Source of the DNA: Frateuria flava
Lineage (GTDB): Bacteria; Pseudomonadota; Gammaproteobacteria; Xanthomonadales; Rhodanobacteraceae
Assembly (NCBI RefSeq): GCF_017837635.1
Contig: NZ_JAGJRS010000013.1
Coordinates: 62,001 to 126,000, forward strand
Direction of reading: 5' to 3'
DNA length: 64,000 bases
The notes below the pieces were generated by a model. The model was not told the origin of the DNA. It saw only the letters and a program-made list of their open reading frames with translations, and did no database searches. Shown here piece by piece: positions 9,453 through 19,039 of this stretch (position 1 is its first letter; every line of letters starts with the position of its first letter). Made by a program: the position numbers and the translations under genes.

Positions 9453-11876
9453 TCACTCGTACCTCAGCGCCACCACCGGATCGACGCGCAGCGCCCGCCA
9501 CAGCGGTACCAACGCGGCCGCCAGGGAAACCCCCAGCACCACCAGCAGCACCGGCACGAACACCGCCGGATCGTGGGCGCGCGTGTGCAGTCCCGGGTCG
9601 GCCAGCACCGCCGACCACGGCATCGCCAGCAGCAGGCCCGTACCCAGGCCCAGCCCGAGTTGCCAGGCCAGCTGCCGCGCCACGGTGCGGACCACGGCGC
9701 CGTGTCCCGCACCGATCGCGCGGCGGATGCCGATCTCACGCGTGCGTTGCGCCACGGAGAACGACAGCACGCCGTACAGGCCGGCGCCGGCCAGCAGCAG
9801 GGCCACCAGGCCGAGCGCGCCGAACACGCCGGTGAGCACGGTGAGGTTCACGCGGCCCTCGGCCATGGCACTGGCCTGGGTGCGCACCCGATACAGCGCC
9901 GCCTGTGGCTCGACCGCATGAACGGCCTCAGCCATCGGCTGCGCCAGGGCCGTGGCGTCGGCACGCGTGCGTACCGCCAGGCCGACGCTGTGCAGCGGCC
10001 CCTGCCGCAACGCCTGGTCCAGCGGCAGCAGCATGCCGGGCAACGACTTCTCCAGCATGCCGTCCAGTTGCAGGGACTCGACCACGCCAACCACGGTCAG
10101 CGTGAGCGGCTGCGGGTAGCCGGGCCACAACACCAGCTTGCGGCCGAGCGCGTCCTGGTGCGGCCACATCGCCGCGGCCATCTTGGCGTCGACGACCGCC
10201 ACGCGCTGGCCACCGGCATTGTCGCGCGCATCGAAGAAGCGGCCTTCGCGCAGGCGCACGCCGTAGGTGTCCAGGAAGTGGGCATCGACGATGCCCAGCT
10301 GCACCCGCGGCCAACCCTCGGAGGGCTGCGGCTGGCCCGGCAGCGACACCTCCTCGTGGCTGCCGCGGAAGGCGCTGGGTACCGTGTCCGAGGCGGTGGC
10401 ATCGACCACGCCGGGCAACTGGCGCAGGCGCTCGACCACCTGGTCGAAGAAGTGGATGCGGCTGGTGTCGCCCGCATACGTTTGCGGCGGCAGCGCCACG
10501 CTGGCGACCAGCACCTGATCGGCATGCGTCGCCCCCACGCCCGGCTGCGCCAGCAGGACGTCCAGTGCGCGTACGAAGGTGCCGGCGCCGACCAGCAGCA
10601 CCACGGTGAGCGCGATCTCCGTCATCACCAGCGCCCTGGCCACCCGGTTGAAACCGGCCCCCGAACCCTTGCCGCCATCGCGCAGGGCATCCTGCAGGTC
10701 GGCACGCGACGCTCGCCAGGCGGGAATGACGCCGGCCAGGGCCGTGCTGAGCACGGCGGCCGCCAGGGCCGCAGCCAGCACCCGGGCATCGATGCCGAAC
10801 TGATGCAACGGGCCGGCGCCCGGGGCGTTGGCGTAATACACCTGGACCAGCCAGCGGTTGGCCCAATGCACGATCGGCAGTGCCACCACCAGCGCCGCCA
10901 GGCTCAGCAGCAGGCTTTCGACCAGCGCCCCGCCGATCAGCCGCGCGCGACTGCTGCCCAGGGCGCTGCGCATAGCCAACTCGTGCCGACGCTGCAGCGT
11001 CTGCACCAGTTGCAGGTTGGCCACGTTGACGCAGGCCAGCAGCAGCACCAGCACCGCGGCGCCGAACATCAGCCACACCCAGTGGCGCATGTCCTCGGGC
11101 ACGAAACCGTACTTCCACGGCTTGATGACCACGCCCCGCGTGCGCTCGGTCGTCGGCAAGGCCGCCTGCAGGCGCGCGCCCCACGCATCGAGTTCCGCCC
11201 GCGCCTGCGACAGCTGGCTCGACGGCGCCAGTCGCGCCACCGTCCACAGGTCACGATGCTCGCCGGGCCGCAACCGCAGCGGCAACCAGACCTGGCTGTG
11301 GGTGACCGGCAGGCGGCTGGCCGCCTTGGGCACCACGCCGACCACCGTGGCCCACAGGCCATTGATCCGGATGGCGCGCCCGATGATGTGCGGGTCGGCG
11401 CCGAAGCCGTGCCGCCACAATGCCTCGCCCAGCAGTGCCACCGGCGGCGCGCCCGGGGCATCATCCGCGGGCGTGAGCGTACGCCCGAGCACGGGCTCGA
11501 TGCCCAGCAACGGCATCATCGAGGCCGTCACCAGACTGGCGGCGTAGTACGTCGCGGTGCCGCCTTCGTCCACGTTCACGCCGATGCCGTCATAGGCCCC
11601 TATCGTTTCGACGTTGCGCAGGCGGCCGCGCACGGCCAGGTACTGGTCGCTGTCCAGCGGGTCGATGCCATTGCCGCTGTGGGTGGGCTCGCCCAACGCC
11701 ATCAGCCGCTCCGCGCGCGGCAACGGCAGCGGCTGGATGATCAGCGTGTTGACCAGGCTGAACAGGAACAGCGTCAGCCCCAGGCCAACCCCGAGTATTC
11801 CCAGCGACAGCAGGCTGTAGCCCGGTCGCCGCCACAGCCGGCGGAATGCCTCGCGCGCTTCATTGAAAAGCACCAT
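9453..11876 (-). CDS. FtsX-type ABC permease, third of three (ADOP-like)
   Basis: 807-residue inner-membrane protein with one transmembrane helix near residues 20-45, a large MacB-like periplasmic core, three helices around 270-390, a helix near 420, a second periplasmic core, and three C-terminal helices: the duplicated FtsX layout of ADOP-type permeases (usual length about 800). C-terminal signature REIGIRRAIGAG and a final VVALRYE match the family. The ATG at 11874-11876 is preceded by GGGGGGAG; it begins two bases after the stop of the second permease, so it is co-translated with it. It is the most divergent of the three. No ATPase domain is present, so it must use the ATPase encoded upstream. 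Confidence 0.9.
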   Translation of the reverse strand: MVLFNEAREAFRRLWRRPGYSLLSLGILGVGLGLTLFLFSLVNTLIIQPLPLPRAERLMALGEPTHSGNGIDPLDSDQYLAVRGRLRNVETIGAYDGIGVNVDEGGTATYYAASLVTASMMPLLGIEPVLGRTLTPADDAPGAPPVALLGEALWRHGFGADPHIIGRAIRINGLWATVVGVVPKAASRLPVTHSQVWLPLRLRPGEHRDLWTVARLAPSSQLSQARAELDAWGARLQAALPTTERTRGVVIKPWKYGFVPEDMRHWVWLMFGAAVLVLLLACVNVANLQLVQTLQRRHELAMRSALGSSRARLIGGALVESLLLSLAALVVALPIVHWANRWLVQVYYANAPGAGPLHQFGIDARVLAAALAAAVLSTALAGVIPAWRASRADLQDALRDGGKGSGAGFNRVARALVMTEIALTVVLLVGAGTFVRALDVLLAQPGVGATHADQVLVASVALPPQTYAGDTSRIHFFDQVVERLRQLPGVVDATASDTVPSAFRGSHEEVSLPGQPQPSEGWPRVQLGIVDAHFLDTYGVRLREGRFFDARDNAGGQRVAVVDAKMAAAMWPHQDALGRKLVLWPGYPQPLTLTVVGVVESLQLDGMLEKSLPGMLLPLDQALRQGPLHSVGLAVRTRADATALAQPMAEAVHAVEPQAALYRVRTQASAMAEGRVNLTVLTGVFGALGLVALLLAGAGLYGVLSFSVAQRTREIGIRRAIGAGHGAVVRTVARQLAWQLGLGLGTGLLLAMPWSAVLADPGLHTRAHDPAVFVPVLLVVLGVSLAAALVPLWRALRVDPVVALRYE

Positions 11877-11878
11877 GC

Positions 11879-14335
11879 TCACTCCCCCCGCAACGCACGC
11901 ATTGGCGGCACGCGGCTGGCGCGCCAGGCCGGCAGCAGGCAGGCCAGCAGACCGGCGGCGGCAAGCACGACGCACACCCCCAGCATGGCCCATGGATCGA
12001 AGGCGCTGGCGCGTCCGAGCATGCCCAGAAGCATCATGGAAAGGGCATGGGTCAGGCCCAGCGCAACGGCCATGCCGATGACCAGCCCCAGGGCGACCTG
12101 CGCCAGCCCCCCGCGCAGCACCAGCCGCACCAGCCGCGTCGGCTGCGCACCCATCGCCAGCCGCACGCCGAACTCGCGCTCGCGCGCGGCGACCGCCACC
12201 GCCATCACCGCATACATGCCCGCCGCAGCGAGCAGCAAGGCCAGCGCCGCGAACAGGCCGATCAGCAGCAGGCCCAGACGCGCGCTTTGCGTGGTCTGTC
12301 GCACGATGCTGTCCATGCTGCGCACGTTGGCGACCGGCTGATCCGGCGCGATCCCGGCGACCGCCTCGCGGATGCCGGCACGCCAGTCGGCCGGTTGGCC
12401 GTGCCCGCGCAGGGCGAAGCGCAACGGCTCCAGGCTGTGGAATATCTGCAGTATCGGTTCGGGTACCTGGTCCAGCGGCAGGTAGATGACCGGCTGGTTC
12501 GGTTGCAGCGGGCCGAGCTGACGGGTCGGGGCGGCCACGCCGACGATGCGCGCGGACCAGCTGTCCTCACCGTTGCCTTCCACGCGAAGCGTCTTGCCGA
12601 TCGCGTGGCCGTCGTAATAGGTATCGGCCAGATCCTTGCTGACGATCGCGACGAACTCGGCGCCACGCACGTCGTTGCGGGTGAAGTCGCGGCCACCGTG
12701 CAGCGCGATCGAGAACAGGTCGAAGAAGCCCGGCCCGACGCCATGGAGCTGCACATGCATCTCCTTGCCATCCGGCGTGCGCGCCTGGTTCTGGAACTGC
12801 CCGAAACCATCGTCGCTGGCCGGCAGGTTGGTGGTCACCGCGGTCCCGGTCACGCCGGGGATCCGCGCAAGCTGCTCGACCAGTCGTTGCGACAGGTCGT
12901 GCGTCGAGCCGGCATCCGGATGATGGCCCTTCACCGGCGACAGTTCGAAGGTGAGGATGTGGTCGCTGGCGAAACCCAGCGGCGTCTGCGCAGCGTCGTA
13001 CAGCGCCCGCATGAACACGCCGGCCGCGCATAGCAGGATCGCGGCCAGCGCCACCTGGGCCATCACCAGCACCCGCCCGAGCCGGCCGCTGTGCACGCCG
13101 ATGCCCGAGCGCCCGCCTTCGCGCAGCTGATCCACCGTGACCCGGCCGCGACTGCGCCAGAGCGCGAGCAGCGCGGCAAGCAAGGCCCCGAACAGGCCCA
13201 TCGCCAAGGCCACGCCCCACGCCGCCAGACCGGGCCGCACCGAATCGCCGTGCAGCCATTGCGCGGGAATGAGCGATTGCAGCACCGCCAACCCCGCCGC
13301 CCCCAGCGCCATGCCCGCCAATGCGCCGCACGCGCCCACCAGCAAACCTTCGCCCAGCGCCGGCAGCATGAGTCGCAAGGCCGGTGCGCCCAGCGCGCTG
13401 CGCACGGCGCCGTCGTGGTTGCGCGAGAGCGCGCGCAGCAGCATCAGGTTGGTCAGGTTCACCCATGCGATCAGCAACACCAGTGCCGCACTGGCGATGA
13501 ACACCAGCAGCACCGGCCGGGCGGTGCGGTGCTGCAATTCGGTCAGGCTGCCGGCGCCGAACCACGGTTGCTTCCAGTCGCCGCCCATCGCCATGTCGCG
13601 GTACATCGCGCGCTCGCGCGCATCGACCTGTGCGGCCACTTCCGCCACGCTCACGCCATCGGCCAGGCGTGCGATTGCGATGTGGGCGTTCTGGTTGTAG
13701 TCGTGGCTGACCGCCGGCAAGGCGATCGGCAGCACGATGCCGCCGCCCCCGGCGAACAGATCGAAGCTGTTGGCCGCATCGAAGCTCGCCGGCAGCACAC
13801 CCACGATGGTGGCGGGCGTGCCCTCCACCTGCATGCGCCGGCCGATCACCGAGGCATCGCCGCCGTAGCGACGCAGCCACAGGCCGTGGCTGAGCAACAC
13901 GGCTTTGGGTCCGCCCGGCTGGTCTTCCTGCGCGGTGAAGTTGCGGCCCAGCACCGGACGCAGTCCCAACGTGGGCAGCAGGGCGCGATCGGCGCGCACC
14001 AGCGACACCTGCTCAGGTTCTCCGTTGCCGGCGATGTTCGCCACCATGCCGACCTGTTCGAGCGCCAGCGAGGTCGTGCCGTCGAGCGCATCCAGTTGCT
14101 GGAACTCGTGTGGCGAGAGGCCGCCCACCTTGCCTTGCCAAAGCTTGCCGACCACCACCAGCCGCTCCGGCTGCGGCACCGGCAACGGCCGCAGCAAGGT
14201 GTGCTGGATCAGCGCGAATACCGCCACGCTGGCGCCGATGCCCAGCGCCAGCACGCCACTGGCCAGCAGCAGGAAGCCGGGTTTGCGCAGGCTGGCGCGC
14301 CAGGCGCGTGCGATCTCCGCGAGCCATACGTTCAT
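11879..14335 (-). CDS. FtsX-type ABC permease, second of three (ADOP-like)
   Basis: 818-residue permease with the same duplicated MacB_PCD-FtsX architecture as its neighbours and about eight predicted membrane helices. The N-terminus (WRASLRKPGFLLLASGVLAL) is almost identical in protein and DNA to that of the first permease, while the periplasmic cores differ, which suggests duplication followed by specialisation or local gene conversion. The C-terminus reads PPMRALRGE, the family ending. Start ATG at 14333-14335 has a weak GGA-type ribosome site. It lies 45 bp after the first permease. Such permeases usually extrude peptides, lipids or toxic compounds or perform mechanotransmission; the substrate here is unknown. 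Confidence 0.92.
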   Translation of the reverse strand: MNVWLAEIARAWRASLRKPGFLLLASGVLALGIGASVAVFALIQHTLLRPLPVPQPERLVVVGKLWQGKVGGLSPHEFQQLDALDGTTSLALEQVGMVANIAGNGEPEQVSLVRADRALLPTLGLRPVLGRNFTAQEDQPGGPKAVLLSHGLWLRRYGGDASVIGRRMQVEGTPATIVGVLPASFDAANSFDLFAGGGGIVLPIALPAVSHDYNQNAHIAIARLADGVSVAEVAAQVDARERAMYRDMAMGGDWKQPWFGAGSLTELQHRTARPVLLVFIASAALVLLIAWVNLTNLMLLRALSRNHDGAVRSALGAPALRLMLPALGEGLLVGACGALAGMALGAAGLAVLQSLIPAQWLHGDSVRPGLAAWGVALAMGLFGALLAALLALWRSRGRVTVDQLREGGRSGIGVHSGRLGRVLVMAQVALAAILLCAAGVFMRALYDAAQTPLGFASDHILTFELSPVKGHHPDAGSTHDLSQRLVEQLARIPGVTGTAVTTNLPASDDGFGQFQNQARTPDGKEMHVQLHGVGPGFFDLFSIALHGGRDFTRNDVRGAEFVAIVSKDLADTYYDGHAIGKTLRVEGNGEDSWSARIVGVAAPTRQLGPLQPNQPVIYLPLDQVPEPILQIFHSLEPLRFALRGHGQPADWRAGIREAVAGIAPDQPVANVRSMDSIVRQTTQSARLGLLLIGLFAALALLLAAAGMYAVMAVAVAAREREFGVRLAMGAQPTRLVRLVLRGGLAQVALGLVIGMAVALGLTHALSMMLLGMLGRASAFDPWAMLGVCVVLAAAGLLACLLPAWRASRVPPMRALRGE

Positions 14336-14380
14336 GCGTGCCGTCCGGCCGACCGGCCGGTTCCATGGAGCGTTGTCATC

Positions 14381-16810
14381 TCATTCCCCCCGCAAGGCCC
14401 GCATCGGCGGCACGCGGCCGGCGCGCACGGCCGGCAGCACGCTCGCGAGCGCGCCGATACCCAGCAGCACCAGGGCCACGATGGCAAGCACCGGCAGGTC
14501 GAACATGCCGCGATCCAGGCCCAGCGCGAGCAACAGCATGCGCAGGGCCTCCCCGAGAACCAGAGCCAGCGTGACGCCCAGGCCCAGGCCGATGGCCACC
14601 TGCGCCACGCCACCGCGCAGCACCAGCCAGGCCAGCCGCGTGGGCGCCGCGCCCAGCGCCTGGCGCACGCCGAATTCGTGCGCACGCGCGGCGACGGCCA
14701 CCGCCATCACCGCATACAGGCCGGCCGCCGCCAGAAGGAGCGCCAGCGCCGCGAACAGCCCGGTCAGCCAAAGCTGCATGCGCGTGTCGCGGGTGGTCGA
14801 GTGCACCACCTGGGTCATTAGTCGCACGTTGTCCATCGGCTGGCCCGGCGCCACGTCGGCCACCGCCTGCTGCATGGCTCGCCGGTAGCTGCCGGGATCG
14901 CCGCGGACAGCGAGCGCGAAGCGCATCGGCTCGAAGCTGCGGAACGCGCGCAACGCGTCCTCGCTGACCTGCGCCAGCGGACGATAGAGGATCGGCTGGC
15001 GTGAGCGCGGATCGAGCGGGCCAAGTTGGTAAGTGTCTTCCACCACGCCGACGATGCGCGCGGAGACCATGCCCGGCCCCTCGCCGCGCTGGATCAGCTG
15101 GCCCAGCGCCTGCCCGCCATACCAGCGATCGGCGAGGGTGCGGTTGACGATCGCCACCGGTTCGGCGCCGCGCACGTCGGTCGCGGCGAACGCGCGGCCC
15201 TGGCGCAGGCGGATGGCGAACAGGTCGAAGTAGTGCTCGTCCACCGCGTGGAACTGCGCGTTGTCCGCCTCGCCTCCGGGTGGATGCAGGCCACCGAGGT
15301 TGAACTGGTCGCGCCACGGGCCGCCAGGCAGGTTGGTCGTGGCGCTCGCGAGCTCGACGCCGGGCGCCTGGCGCAGTCGCCCGACCAGCCGCTGGGACAA
15401 CGTCGCCACGGCCGCCGCATCCGGGTAGAGCGCCTTGATCGGCGCCAGTTCGAAGGTGACGATGCCCTGCGTGCGGTAACCCAACGGCACGCGAGCGGCA
15501 TCGATCAAGGTGTGCGCGAACAATCCGCAAGCGCACAGCAGCGCGGTGGCCAGCGCCACCTGCGCCATCACCAGCGAGCGACCCAGCCGACCACCGCACC
15601 ACCCCAGTCCGCTGCGGGCGTCTTCGCGCAGGTCGTCCATGGTGATCGCGCGCCGCCGCAGGCTGGCCGCGGCGCTCAGCAGCGCGCCCAGCACACCGAC
15701 GGCCGCGGCGACCAGCCAGGCCGCCACGCCCGGATAGAGGCTGTCCGGTTGCCAGCCGGCCGGCATGAAGCCGCGCAGCAGGGCCAGGGCCGCGGCCGCC
15801 AGGCCAAGCCCGGCCCCGGCGCCGAGCACGCCGACCAGCAGACCCTCGGCCAGTACCGGCAGCGCCAGTCGCCAGGTCGATGCGCCCAACGCACCGCGTA
15901 CCGCAACGTCGTGCTGGCGCGACAGTGCGCGCAGCAGCATCAGGTTGGTCATGTTGACCAGCGCGATCAGCAGCACGACCAGCGCGCAGCCCATGAACAG
16001 CGCGAGCTGGAAACCGTCGCCGACGTGGCGGAAAGCATGCAGATCCTGCGCGCCGAAATGGCGGTGGCGCCACCAGTCGCCATACGTGCCCGTGGACCGG
16101 GCGTAGAACGCACGCAGGCGAGCGTCGACCTGCGCGGCCACGCGCTGTCGCTGCGCGGGGGACTGCAGCCGTGCTATCGCTTCGTAGTTGGTGCCGTCGG
16201 AGCGGCTGTTGGCCGGCATCGCCAGCGGCAGCACCACATCGCCATCGACGTCGAACTGTGCCGGCAACACGCCGACGATCGTGTGCGGCAGGCCTTCGAT
16301 CTGCAGGCTGCTCCCGACGACCGCCGCCTTGCCGCCGAAGCGTCGCTGCCAGAGCCCGTAGGAAACCAGGGCGACGGCCGGGCCGTGCGGCGCGTCCTCT
16401 TCCGCGGTGAAGTTGCGCCCGAGCAACGGCCGCACGCCCAGCGTGGGCAGCAGGTGGCGATCCATCTGCAGCGACGAGGCGAGCACCGGCTCGCCGTGGC
16501 CGGAGATGTTCACCGAGGGCGCGCCGGGCATGTAGAGCGCCATGTCGCGCACGCCCTCGATTCCCTGCAACTGTTGATATTGCTGCGGCGAGATTCCGCT
16601 GACCCCGGTGTCTTCCAGCGGACCTACCGCCACCAGTTGCGCGGGCTGGTCGTACGGCAGCGGCCGTAGCAGCACGCGGTCGATCAGGCTGAACACCGCG
16701 ACGCTGGACCCCACGCCCAGCGCCAGCACGCCACTGGCCAGCAGCAGGAAGCCGGGCTTGCGCAGGCTGGCGCGCCAGGTGCGCCCGATCTCGGCGAGCC
16801 AGGTGTTCAC
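14381..16810 (-). CDS. FtsX-type ABC permease, first of three (ADOP-like)
   Basis: 809-residue inner-membrane permease: N-terminal helix (about 20-45), periplasmic MacB-like core, three helices near 280-400, a helix near 425, second core and three C-terminal helices. REFGVRLA-like signature appears as HEFGVRQALGAAPTRL and the end is PPMRALRGE. The start codon is GTG at 16808-16810, overlapping the stop of the ATPase gene as GTGA, which argues that the two are translationally coupled and form a complex. A second copy (11879-14335) follows directly. Confidence 0.92.
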   Translation of the reverse strand: MNTWLAEIGRTWRASLRKPGFLLLASGVLALGVGSSVAVFSLIDRVLLRPLPYDQPAQLVAVGPLEDTGVSGISPQQYQQLQGIEGVRDMALYMPGAPSVNISGHGEPVLASSLQMDRHLLPTLGVRPLLGRNFTAEEDAPHGPAVALVSYGLWQRRFGGKAAVVGSSLQIEGLPHTIVGVLPAQFDVDGDVVLPLAMPANSRSDGTNYEAIARLQSPAQRQRVAAQVDARLRAFYARSTGTYGDWWRHRHFGAQDLHAFRHVGDGFQLALFMGCALVVLLIALVNMTNLMLLRALSRQHDVAVRGALGASTWRLALPVLAEGLLVGVLGAGAGLGLAAAALALLRGFMPAGWQPDSLYPGVAAWLVAAAVGVLGALLSAAASLRRRAITMDDLREDARSGLGWCGGRLGRSLVMAQVALATALLCACGLFAHTLIDAARVPLGYRTQGIVTFELAPIKALYPDAAAVATLSQRLVGRLRQAPGVELASATTNLPGGPWRDQFNLGGLHPPGGEADNAQFHAVDEHYFDLFAIRLRQGRAFAATDVRGAEPVAIVNRTLADRWYGGQALGQLIQRGEGPGMVSARIVGVVEDTYQLGPLDPRSRQPILYRPLAQVSEDALRAFRSFEPMRFALAVRGDPGSYRRAMQQAVADVAPGQPMDNVRLMTQVVHSTTRDTRMQLWLTGLFAALALLLAAAGLYAVMAVAVAARAHEFGVRQALGAAPTRLAWLVLRGGVAQVAIGLGLGVTLALVLGEALRMLLLALGLDRGMFDLPVLAIVALVLLGIGALASVLPAVRAGRVPPMRALRGE

Positions 16811-17571
16811 GCGTCGATCTCGATGCGCTGGCCGATCAGTGCATCCAGCCGCTGCTCGTCCTCGCGGCGCAGGCGGTCGAAGGTTTCCTCGTCGACCACG
16901 CGGCCGTCGAACAGGCGGATCTTGCGCTGGGCCAGTTCCGCGTAGCGGGCGTCGTGGGTGACCATGCAGATGGTTGCGCCGCCCCTGTGCAGTTCGTCCA
17001 GCAGCGCCATCACCGCCTCGCCATTGCGCGAATCGAGGTTGCCGGTCGGTTCGTCGGCAAGCAGGATCGCCGGCCGCCCGACCAGCGCGCGCGCCACCGC
17101 CACGCGCTGCTGCTGGCCGCCGGAAAGCTGCGCGGGGTAATGACGCATGCGGTGGGCCATGCCCACGCGCTCGAGCGCCTCCTGCACGCGCGCACGGCGC
17201 TCGTTGGCGCCGATGCCGCCGCGGTAGGTGAGCGGCAATTCGACGTTCTCATAGACCGACAGGTCGCCGATCAGGTTGAACGCCTGGAAGATGAAGCCGA
17301 TTTCCGCGTTGCGTATGCGCGCACGCTCGGCCGCGTTGAGCGCGGCCACGTCATGGCCGTTGAGCACGTAGCGACCGTCGCTGGCGGTGTCGAGCAGGCC
17401 GAGGATGGAGAGCAGCGTGGTCTTGCCGCAGCCGGAGGGGCCGGAGATCGAGACGTACTCGCCACGGGCGATGGTCAGGTGCACGTCGGACAGGGCGTGG
17501 GTTTCCACCTCGTCGGTCTGGAAGATCTTGCGGATGCCTTCGAGGGTGATGACGTGGGTGGTCGCGTTCAT
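16807..17571 (-). CDS. ABC transporter ATP-binding protein (MacB/LolD type)
   Basis: 254-residue cytosolic ATPase that would energise the FtsX-type permeases. Motifs: Walker [11 protein letters not shown] loop FIFQAFNLI, signature [15 protein letters not shown], Walker [13 protein letters not shown] and switch His in MVTHD. The LolD/MacB subfamily pattern ([14 protein letters not shown]-like block) fits an exporter or lipoprotein-release ATPase rather than an importer. It lies 138 bp downstream of the adaptor gene, with a C-rich repeat in between, and overlaps the first permease. One ATPase serves three permeases in this locus, so different permease dimers or hetero-complexes are possible. 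Confidence 0.95.
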   Translation of the reverse strand: MNATTHVITLEGIRKIFQTDEVETHALSDVHLTIARGEYVSISGPSGCGKTTLLSILGLLDTASDGRYVLNGHDVAALNAAERARIRNAEIGFIFQAFNLIGDLSVYENVELPLTYRGGIGANERRARVQEALERVGMAHRMRHYPAQLSGGQQQRVAVARALVGRPAILLADEPTGNLDSRNGEAVMALLDELHRGGATICMVTHDARYAELAQRKIRLFDGRVVDEETFDRLRREDEQRLDALIGQRIEIDA

Positions 17572-17593
17572 GTGCGGCGCCTTTGCTGTCGAT

Positions 17594-17706
17594 GATCCCT
17601 CTCCCTCCGGGAGAAGGTGGCCCGGAGGGCCGGATGAGGGTTCGGGCGGGATGCATGGTCCGCTGCGGGCGGACTCTCTTCCCGACCCCTTTCCCGGGGG
17701 AAGAGG
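17594..17706. repeat. C-rich repeat copy inside the exporter operon
   Basis: CCCTCTCCCTCCGGGAGAAGG and GACCCCTTTCCCGGGGGAAG match the dispersed element. It separates the adaptor and ATPase genes within what is otherwise a tight operon and could act as an RNA hairpin affecting downstream expression. Confidence 0.65.
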
Positions 17707-17709
17707 GGC

Positions 17710-18963
17710 CTATTCCACACGGATACGGTCATAACCATCCCACTGGCTGGTGTCGGAGAGAATGACGCGGTCGCCCGCCTTCAGGCCGCGCAGTACCTGC
17801 ACGCGGTCGACCGAGGCGGCGCCCACGCGCACCGGCACCCGGGTGGCCGTGTCGCCAGCGGGGTCGAAGCGGAACAGGCTCAGGTCGCCGTCGGCCCTGG
17901 CCAGCGCAGGGCGGCCGACCGACAACACGTGGTCGAGCCTGGCGATGCGGATGCGGCCGTCGACGGAAAGGTCCGGCCGGGCACCGGGCGGCAATGCGCC
18001 GATGAGTGCCACGTCGACCTGCACGCTGCCGTTGCGCACCGCCGGATCGATCCGCTCCACGCGGCCGGCGACAATGCCGTTGTGCGTGTCCACGCCGACG
18101 GCCATGCCCATTGCCACGTCCTTGGCCTGTACCTCGGGCACCTGCAGCCGCGCGATCAACACGTCCGGCCGCGCCACGCGCGCGAGGTTGGCGCCTTCGG
18201 CGACGCGCGCGCCTTCCTGCACGGCCACTTCCTGCAGCACGCCAGCGATACCGGCGGTGACGTCGAGCGCATCGGCCTGGCGCTGGCGCAGCACCAGGTT
18301 GCTGCGCTGCTGCTGCGCGCGCGCCTGCGCCGCGTCCAGCTGCGCCTTCATGCTGCCGGCGAAGCTGTCCACGCGCTCCTGTTCGATCTGCATGCGCGCC
18401 TTGAGCTGCTTCAGTGCGATCAGGCCCTGCTGGTACTGCACGCGCGGGATCAGGTCCTTCTGCACCGCCTTGGCGTCCGCCTGCGCCTTGACCTGCGCCT
18501 GCGCATAGTCGGACTGGGCCTGGGCCAGCGCGGCGCGCTCGTCCAGCAACTGGGAATGCAGTTCGGCGCGCTTGGCCGCCACCTCCGCCTCGGCCGCGGC
18601 GACCAGGGCCTGTGCGTTGCGCAAGGCATCCTCGACTTCGGGATTGGCCAGCCGCATCAGCACGGTGTCCGGCTTCACCGTCGCGCCGGGCCAGACCAGG
18701 ATCTGCTGCACCTGCGCCGCGGTGGCCGCCGCCAGCCAGCGACTGGAGCGCGGCACCAGCGTGCCGGTGGCACGGACTTCCTGCAGCATGTCGCCTTGCT
18801 GCACCGCATCGATCCACAGGCTGGCGCGGTCCGCGACCGGCAGCGCCGGGCCGAGCCGCACGATCACGATCGCCAGCACGCCGACCGCGAGCGCGCCGAG
18901 GGACAGGCCCCAGCGCAGTTGCCGGCGTTTGCGCAGCTTGAGGGAGGTGTTGGCGATATCCAT
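17710..18963 (-). CDS. HlyD/MacA-type periplasmic adaptor (membrane fusion protein)
   Basis: 417-residue periplasmic adaptor linking an inner-membrane ABC exporter to an outer-membrane channel. A basic N-terminus (KLRKRRQLRWG) and one membrane anchor (about 18-36) precede a split lipoyl domain (VRATGTLVPRSS and VLQEVAVQEGARVAEG), a long Ala/Gln-rich coiled coil (about 110-215) and C-terminal beta-barrel domains (VDRVQVLRGLKAGDRVILSD). Start ATG at 18961-18963; no upstream Shine-Dalgarno site is seen and the sigma-54 promoter before it would place the transcript start about one base upstream, so the message may be leaderless. It heads the operon with the ATPase and three permeases. No outer-membrane TolC-like gene is in the window. 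Confidence 0.93.
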   Translation of the reverse strand: MDIANTSLKLRKRRQLRWGLSLGALAVGVLAIVIVRLGPALPVADRASLWIDAVQQGDMLQEVRATGTLVPRSSRWLAAATAAQVQQILVWPGATVKPDTVLMRLANPEVEDALRNAQALVAAAEAEVAAKRAELHSQLLDERAALAQAQSDYAQAQVKAQADAKAVQKDLIPRVQYQQGLIALKQLKARMQIEQERVDSFAGSMKAQLDAAQARAQQQRSNLVLRQRQADALDVTAGIAGVLQEVAVQEGARVAEGANLARVARPDVLIARLQVPEVQAKDVAMGMAVGVDTHNGIVAGRVERIDPAVRNGSVQVDVALIGALPPGARPDLSVDGRIRIARLDHVLSVGRPALARADGDLSLFRFDPAGDTATRVPVRVGAASVDRVQVLRGLKAGDRVILSDTSQWDGYDRIRVE

Positions 18964-18975
18964 GGAGGGCTGTTG

Positions 18976-18990
18976 GCAACAGGCGTGCCA
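18976..18990 (-). promoter_or_regulatory. Sigma-54 (-24/-12) promoter of the exporter operon
   Basis: On the minus strand the sequence reads TGGCAC-GCCTG-TTGC, a full match to the sigma-54 consensus TGGCAC-N5-TTGC including the G that begins the spacer, and it is preceded by T. It lies immediately before the adaptor gene, in a locus that encodes a sigma-54 activator. The predicted start is near 18964. It also overlaps an inverted repeat TTGGCA-N7-TGCCAA. Confidence 0.85.
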
Positions 18991-19039
18991 ACCGTTGGAA
19001 CGGTGCAACATCGCGGTTGCGCGGGGCGACCGCCAGTCA

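Noticed and set aside
9282-12341. 1019-codon plus-strand open frame
   Set aside because: Antisense to two permease genes with recognisable domains; its Gln/Arg/His-rich translation is the usual shadow of GC-rich codon bias.
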